Assembly: GCF_025685415.1 (NCBI RefSeq)
Contig: NZ_JAGSYB010000001.1
Location: forward strand, 4,062,417 to 4,126,416
Direction of reading: 5' to 3'
From: Terriglobus aquaticus
Lineage (GTDB): Bacteria; Acidobacteriota; Terriglobia; Terriglobales; Acidobacteriaceae
Length of the DNA stretch: 64,000 nt
Shown here: piece by piece, positions 60,960 to 64,000 of the stretch
Numbering within the stretch: the stretch's first letter is position 1
Layout: each line of letters begins with the position of its first letter
Notes under the pieces: model-generated
The model's input: only the letters and a program-made list of their open reading frames with translations
What the model was told of the DNA's origin: nothing
Database searches by the model: none
Made by a program: the position numbers and the translations under genes

Positions 60960-61007
60960 GCAGCGCATCCGCCGTTGTATGACGCAGCGCATCCGCCGTT
61001 GTATGAC
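60960..61007. repeat. Perfect 24-bp tandem duplication
   Basis: GCAGCGCATCCGCCGTTGTA plus TGAC, twice in a row with no mismatch (60960-60983 and 60984-61007), upstream of the tRNA-Trp promoter candidate. Confidence 0.95.
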
Positions 61008-61219
61008 ATAGAGCGACACTGCTGGCCAACTCCGCCCTGGGCACTAAATCACGACCATCTCCAAACGCCCCGCACTCGCTCTGACCAAACACGTTAGAAG
61101 AACGCGAAGTGAGCGGGACAGAAATTGTGACACGGCAGGCGTAATCGAGCTTCAAGGTTCGCCATGCCGGCGCGGCTTCGTGCCTTCGCTCACCAGCATG
61201 TCGATCAACCGCAGAGCTT

Positions 61220-62131
61220 ATGCCACGTCACGGCATGGAGGTCCCATTGTCCACCGCATCGCACCCATCGTTGCTCGCCCCCACGGAGAAGGTTTCCGCG
61301 GAGCAGCTAGAGACCGATCGCCGCATCCTGGCGTTTGAGCGTTCCATACAACACATCAATCGCCGTGGTTTCCTCGGCTCCATGATGGCGGCGGCAGCCC
61401 TGGCCACCGTTGGCGTAGGCGAGGCTCGCGCCCAGGCGAGTGTGCCGATCACCGATGTCCTGAACTTTGCGCTGAACCTGGAATACCTGGAGGCGAACTT
61501 CTACCTGTACGCTTCCACCGGCACCGGGCTCAGCTCTTCGCTGAACGGCGGCGGTGCTGCTGTGCAGGGCGCGCCTGGCAAGCTGCCGCTGGACGCGAAC
61601 ACGCTGGCCGTGTGCCAGGCGCTTGCGCAGGACGAGGTCGACCACATCGCCGATCTGCGCTCCGCAATCACTTCGCTAGGCGGCACACCCATCCCGCAGC
61701 CGGTGATCAACCTGGCAGCGAACGGAACGATCACCACTCAAGCGCAATTCATCGCTGCTGCTCGCCAGTTCACCGCGCTGGGTGGCTCTGCGTACATTGG
61801 CAGCGCGCAGCTGTTGGTATCGAATCCCGCCATCCTGACCACGGCCAGCCAGATTCTGGGTGCTGAAGGCCAGCACGCCGGTGTGGTGAACTACCTTGCC
61901 ATCGCGCAGGGCATCGTCAGCCCGGCCATTGATGGACAGGACATTCCTCCCTCGGCAACGAACCTGTTTACTGCCGATGCGGTTCACGCGCTTTCGCCGC
62001 TGCGCACGCCGTCGCAGGTGCTGGGTGTTGCATACCGCGTTTCCAGCGCAGGTACGATCAACCCGCCTTCCGGTGTCACGCTGGGTGGCTTCTTCCCGAA
62101 CGGATTCAACGGCAACGTGAAGTCCACCTAG
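61220..62131 (+). CDS. Ferritin-like domain protein, Tat-exported (desiccation-related type)
   Basis: 303 residues. Tat motif HINRRGFLGSMMAAAALAT around residue 47, unusually far from the start. A ferritin-like four-helix bundle (PF13668 type) follows: helix 1 NLEYLEANFYLYA, helix 2 LAQDEVDHIADLR (E-x-x-H), helix 4 GAEGQHAGVVNYL (E-x-x-H), enough for a di-iron or di-manganese site. Start uncertain: ATG 61220 or 61235, or TTG 61247 which has GGAGGT just upstream. Paralogue of the next gene; both probably protect the periplasm from oxidative or drying stress. Confidence 0.88.
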   Translation: MPRHGMEVPLSTASHPSLLAPTEKVSAEQLETDRRILAFERSIQHINRRGFLGSMMAAAALATVGVGEARAQASVPITDVLNFALNLEYLEANFYLYASTGTGLSSSLNGGGAAVQGAPGKLPLDANTLAVCQALAQDEVDHIADLRSAITSLGGTPIPQPVINLAANGTITTQAQFIAAARQFTALGGSAYIGSAQLLVSNPAILTTASQILGAEGQHAGVVNYLAIAQGIVSPAIDGQDIPPSATNLFTADAVHALSPLRTPSQVLGVAYRVSSAGTINPPSGVTLGGFFPNGFNGNVKST

Positions 62132-62200
62132 GACCGGCGTCTGCATCCCGATCCAACGCTGACCGACTCACTCACCGATTGCCTGGAGGCAAGTTTCAAC

Positions 62201-63067
62201 ATGTCTGATCGCATGGTCCATCTCGACTCAGGTGCCGATACCGACACGGCACACCTGTCGCAGCAGAGCCCGGCTTCGCGCCTTGGCCGCCGCGGCTTTC
62301 TCACCACCCTTGGCTTTGCTGGTGCAGCTCTCGGCGCCGGCTCTCTTGCCGGCTGCAGCAACGACGGCCCCATCACCACGCCCGGCGTCGCTCCTTCGGT
62401 GAACGATGTTCTCAACTTCGCACTGAACCTGGAGTACTTGGAAGCGACCTTCTACTCCTACGTGGCGACCGGCTCCGGCCTCCCCGCGGCAGACATTGGC
62501 GGCAACCCGGGCACCGTTACCGGCGGAGCCAAGGTGACGTTCACCAATCCGCTGATCGGGCGCCTGGCCGCGCAGCTTGCGGTGGAAGAACGTCAGCACG
62601 TGGAGCTGCTGCGCGCCGCCATCTCCGGCAACGGCGGCACGCCCGTGGACCTGCCCGCACTCAACCTGGCTGCCCTTGGGGCGGTAACGAATGACACCAC
62701 GTTTCTTGCGCTTGCCCGGCAGTTGGAAGGTGTGGGCGTGAGCGCCTACGCGGGTGGTGCGCAGTACCTGGTTGCGAACCCGGCGGCCCTGAACTACGCG
62801 GCACAGATCCTCCACGTGGAAGCACAGCACGCTGGCTTTCTGCGGGAACTCTGCATCGTGAACGGCGTCACATCTGCCGCGGTCGATGCGCAGGATGCTC
62901 CGCCCTCTCTGAGCCGCATCTTCAACACCGACCCAACCACAGGGCTGAGTCCGGTGCGCACCACCTCACAGGTGTTGCAGATTGCGTACGGTGCAGCGGG
63001 CGTCCTCGGCGTTGCAAAGGGCGGCTTCTTCCCGAACGGGTTGAACGGCCCCATCGCAATCAGCTAA
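62201..63067 (+). CDS. Ferritin-like domain lipoprotein, Tat-exported
   Basis: 288 residues, paralogue of the gene 69 bases upstream. Tat signal LGRRGFLTTLGFAGAALGAG runs into a lipobox SLAGC, so it should be lipid-anchored, unlike the first copy. Metal-type residues: NLEYLEATFYSYV, AVEERQHVELLRAA and HVEAQHAGFLREL. Both copies share the end motif SPVRT(P)SQVL...GGFFPNG. Probably one transcript with its neighbours 61220 and 63152. Confidence 0.9.
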   Translation: MSDRMVHLDSGADTDTAHLSQQSPASRLGRRGFLTTLGFAGAALGAGSLAGCSNDGPITTPGVAPSVNDVLNFALNLEYLEATFYSYVATGSGLPAADIGGNPGTVTGGAKVTFTNPLIGRLAAQLAVEERQHVELLRAAISGNGGTPVDLPALNLAALGAVTNDTTFLALARQLEGVGVSAYAGGAQYLVANPAALNYAAQILHVEAQHAGFLRELCIVNGVTSAAVDAQDAPPSLSRIFNTDPTTGLSPVRTTSQVLQIAYGAAGVLGVAKGGFFPNGLNGPIAIS

Positions 63068-63151
63068 CGCCGCTTCGCCGCAGTAGCCGGGCTACGTTGC
63101 ACCGCCCCGGCACCAGAGATCACGCACCGCTCGCTTTCTAGGAGACGCTCA

Positions 63152-63826
63152 ATGAAGTTCCCAATCACGTACGCCGTCGCACTCAGCCTTATGGTGGCGG
63201 CCGTCAGCGCACAGGCACAGTTCAGCCGCCTCAAGGGCGGAACTATCGCCGTCAGCGCAACCGAAGAGTTCACGACGCCCCTCACCAACAACGCCACCCC
63301 GCTGACTGCTCCGGTTGGCACGCCGCCCAACGCGCTGAGCGAAACCATCACCGGCCAGCAGCAGGGAACCACCAGCAAACCCGGTGTTCTGGCACAGCTC
63401 GGCTTCCACCCAGTGGCGTGGGCTGGCATCGAGCTCAATTACCAGTTCGTTCAGTTCGACGAGCAGTACAACTCGCAATACTCCAGCCAGCCCGGCACAC
63501 AGCAGTACCTGCGCGTGCCGGTCGCCTTCCACGAAGCCACCGCGGCCTACCAGTTCCACCCCAAGCACATTAAGTTCCAGCCGTACGTGAACGTGGGTGG
63601 CGGCGCAGTGGACTTCCTGCCGTACCTCGCCAACAACCAGTGGCGCGGTGCAGGCCTGGTCGAAACCGGCTTCGATATTCCACTCATGAAGTCGAATCAT
63701 CTCGCCATGCGCATTCAGGGCCGCGCACTCATCTATCGCGCTCCCAACTTCAACAACGCTGCGATTAGCACGCGCGGCTGGGTCGTCACCGAGGAACCGA
63801 CCGTCGGCTTCGCCTATCACTTCTAG
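63152..63826 (+). CDS. Outer-membrane beta-barrel protein
   Basis: 224 residues, signal peptide ending VSAQAQ (residue 23). Alternating strand pattern (GVLAQLGFHPVAWAGIELNYQF, VAFHEATAAYQFHPKHIKFQPYVNVGGGAV, MRIQGRALIYRAPNF) and a terminal aromatic HF fit an eight-stranded OmpA/OmpW-like barrel. Ribosome site TAGGAGACGCTCA. Third plus-strand gene of the ferritin-like cluster, 84 bases after the second copy. Confidence 0.8.
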   Translation: MKFPITYAVALSLMVAAVSAQAQFSRLKGGTIAVSATEEFTTPLTNNATPLTAPVGTPPNALSETITGQQQGTTSKPGVLAQLGFHPVAWAGIELNYQFVQFDEQYNSQYSSQPGTQQYLRVPVAFHEATAAYQFHPKHIKFQPYVNVGGGAVDFLPYLANNQWRGAGLVETGFDIPLMKSNHLAMRIQGRALIYRAPNFNNAAISTRGWVVTEEPTVGFAYHF

Positions 63827-63888
63827 CCCGTAGGGTCCGAGAAGGGCAGGGAAGCACCTGCACTTCTGATCTCTTCTAACCACAAGCA

Positions 63889-63918
63889 GAAGGGCCGCAT
63901 CGTTCGATGCGGCCCTTC
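63889..63918. terminator. Perfect hairpin, terminator of the beta-barrel gene and/or tuf
   Basis: GAAGGGCCGCATCG (63889-63902) and CGATGCGGCCCTTC (63905-63918), 62 bases after the plus-strand stop. No T-run on the plus side; CTTCTGCTTG on the minus side. Confidence 0.7.
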
Positions 63919-63935
63919 GGTGTTGCATGTGAGCT

Positions 63936-63972
63936 TGCATGGGGCAGACGCGAAGCGCATCTGCTCCATGCA
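63936..63972 (-). terminator. Imperfect hairpin just 3' of the right-edge minus-strand gene
   Basis: TGCATGGGGCAGACGC (63936-63951) pairs with GCATCTGCTCCATGCA-like right arm (63957-63972), two mismatched positions, 5 bases past the stop codon at 63980-63978. Confidence 0.5.
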
Positions 63973-63977
63973 GTGGC

Positions 63978-64000
63978 TTACTTGATGATTTCGGTGATGG
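63978..64000 (-). CDS. 3' end of a gene, probably elongation factor Tu
   Basis: Only the last codons are inside: I-T-E-I-I-K then TAA. This ending fits bacterial EF-Tu variants, and tuf commonly precedes tRNA-Trp-secE-nusG-rplK on the same strand. Too short for certainty. Confidence 0.45.

Larger units (their letters stand above)
60795..61219. other. 425-base intergenic region between tRNA-Trp and the ferritin-like genes
   Basis: Holds a minus-strand promoter candidate (60840-60869) and a 24-bp tandem duplication (60960-61007). The part 61008-61219 should contain the promoter of the ferritin-like genes, but I see no convincing -35/-10 pair, no coding frame of quality and no RNA structure. 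Confidence 0.6.

Noticed and set aside
1..64000. Mobile elements, prophage, integrase, toxin-antitoxin or CRISPR-Cas genes
   Set aside because: Looked for transposase, integrase, Cas and short toxin/antitoxin pairs on both strands and found none; composition looks even across the window.

Overview
The window reads as a chromosomal segment of a GC-rich, diderm soil bacterium, most likely an acidobacterium of the Terriglobus/Granulicella/Edaphobacter group. This is inferred from the mix of families: tandem DUF3857 proteins, a TonB-receptor-like protein with an N-terminal carboxypeptidase-regulatory domain, Tat-exported ferritin-like proteins, DUF5666, NIPSNAP, S1/P1 nuclease, many secreted glycosidases, and a histone-H1-like protein with a DUF6496 tail. 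Nothing here looks like a phage, plasmid, insertion sequence or CRISPR locus. Genes are densely packed, often overlap by 1-8 bases, and many end in strong GC-rich hairpins.

Layout. 1-9.8 kb: 3'-truncated mfd (minus), an acyltransferase, two DUF3857/transglutaminase-like secreted paralogues, gatB and a small membrane protein. 9.9-20.8 kb: an unknown lipoprotein, the H1-like protein, a serA-fmdB pair, an unknown secreted protein, an outer-membrane protein/vanadium-haloperoxidase-like lipoprotein pair, a YgiB/YgiC-like lipoprotein and ATP-grasp pair whose start codon lies in a perfect 17-bp inverted repeat, and a class V aminotransferase. 20.9-27.4 kb: yqeY, a GNAT enzyme, tilS, ftsH, acpS and an orphan MCE protein. 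27.5-39 kb: a six-hairpin glycosidase, a PER-like class A beta-lactamase followed by PIG-L and GT2 genes, an S1/P1 nuclease, a NIPSNAP protein, a DUF5666 protein and a large TonB-receptor-like protein with an RGG tract.

39.1-46.8 kb: aldehyde dehydrogenase, guanine deaminase-like enzyme, homoserine dehydrogenase, a nucleotide pyrophosphatase-like phosphatase, and then the most interesting locus, a cysM - JAMM protease (Mec+) - [sulfur carrier + E1-like adenylyltransferase + rhodanese] operon. It resembles the mycobacterial CysO/Mec+/CysM cysteine pathway, but the carrier is fused to its activating enzyme, so its Gly-Gly end is internal. 46.9-53 kb: rsmI, a site-2-protease-like protein lacking both zinc histidines, rsmD, an unknown protein, thiL and an M23 peptidase.

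53.1-58.7 kb: a carbohydrate locus with a Tat-exported GH2 enzyme, a sialate O-acetylesterase-like enzyme and an OprB-type porin. The porin is preceded by a perfect 18-bp palindrome resembling a DtxR/IdeR/MntR operator. 58.8-64 kb: the translation/transcription block tRNA-Trp-secE-nusG-rplK (minus), with a promoter candidate and a 24-bp tandem duplication upstream. It is separated from what is probably the end of tuf (minus, right edge) by three plus-strand genes: two ferritin-like proteins and an outer-membrane beta-barrel protein.
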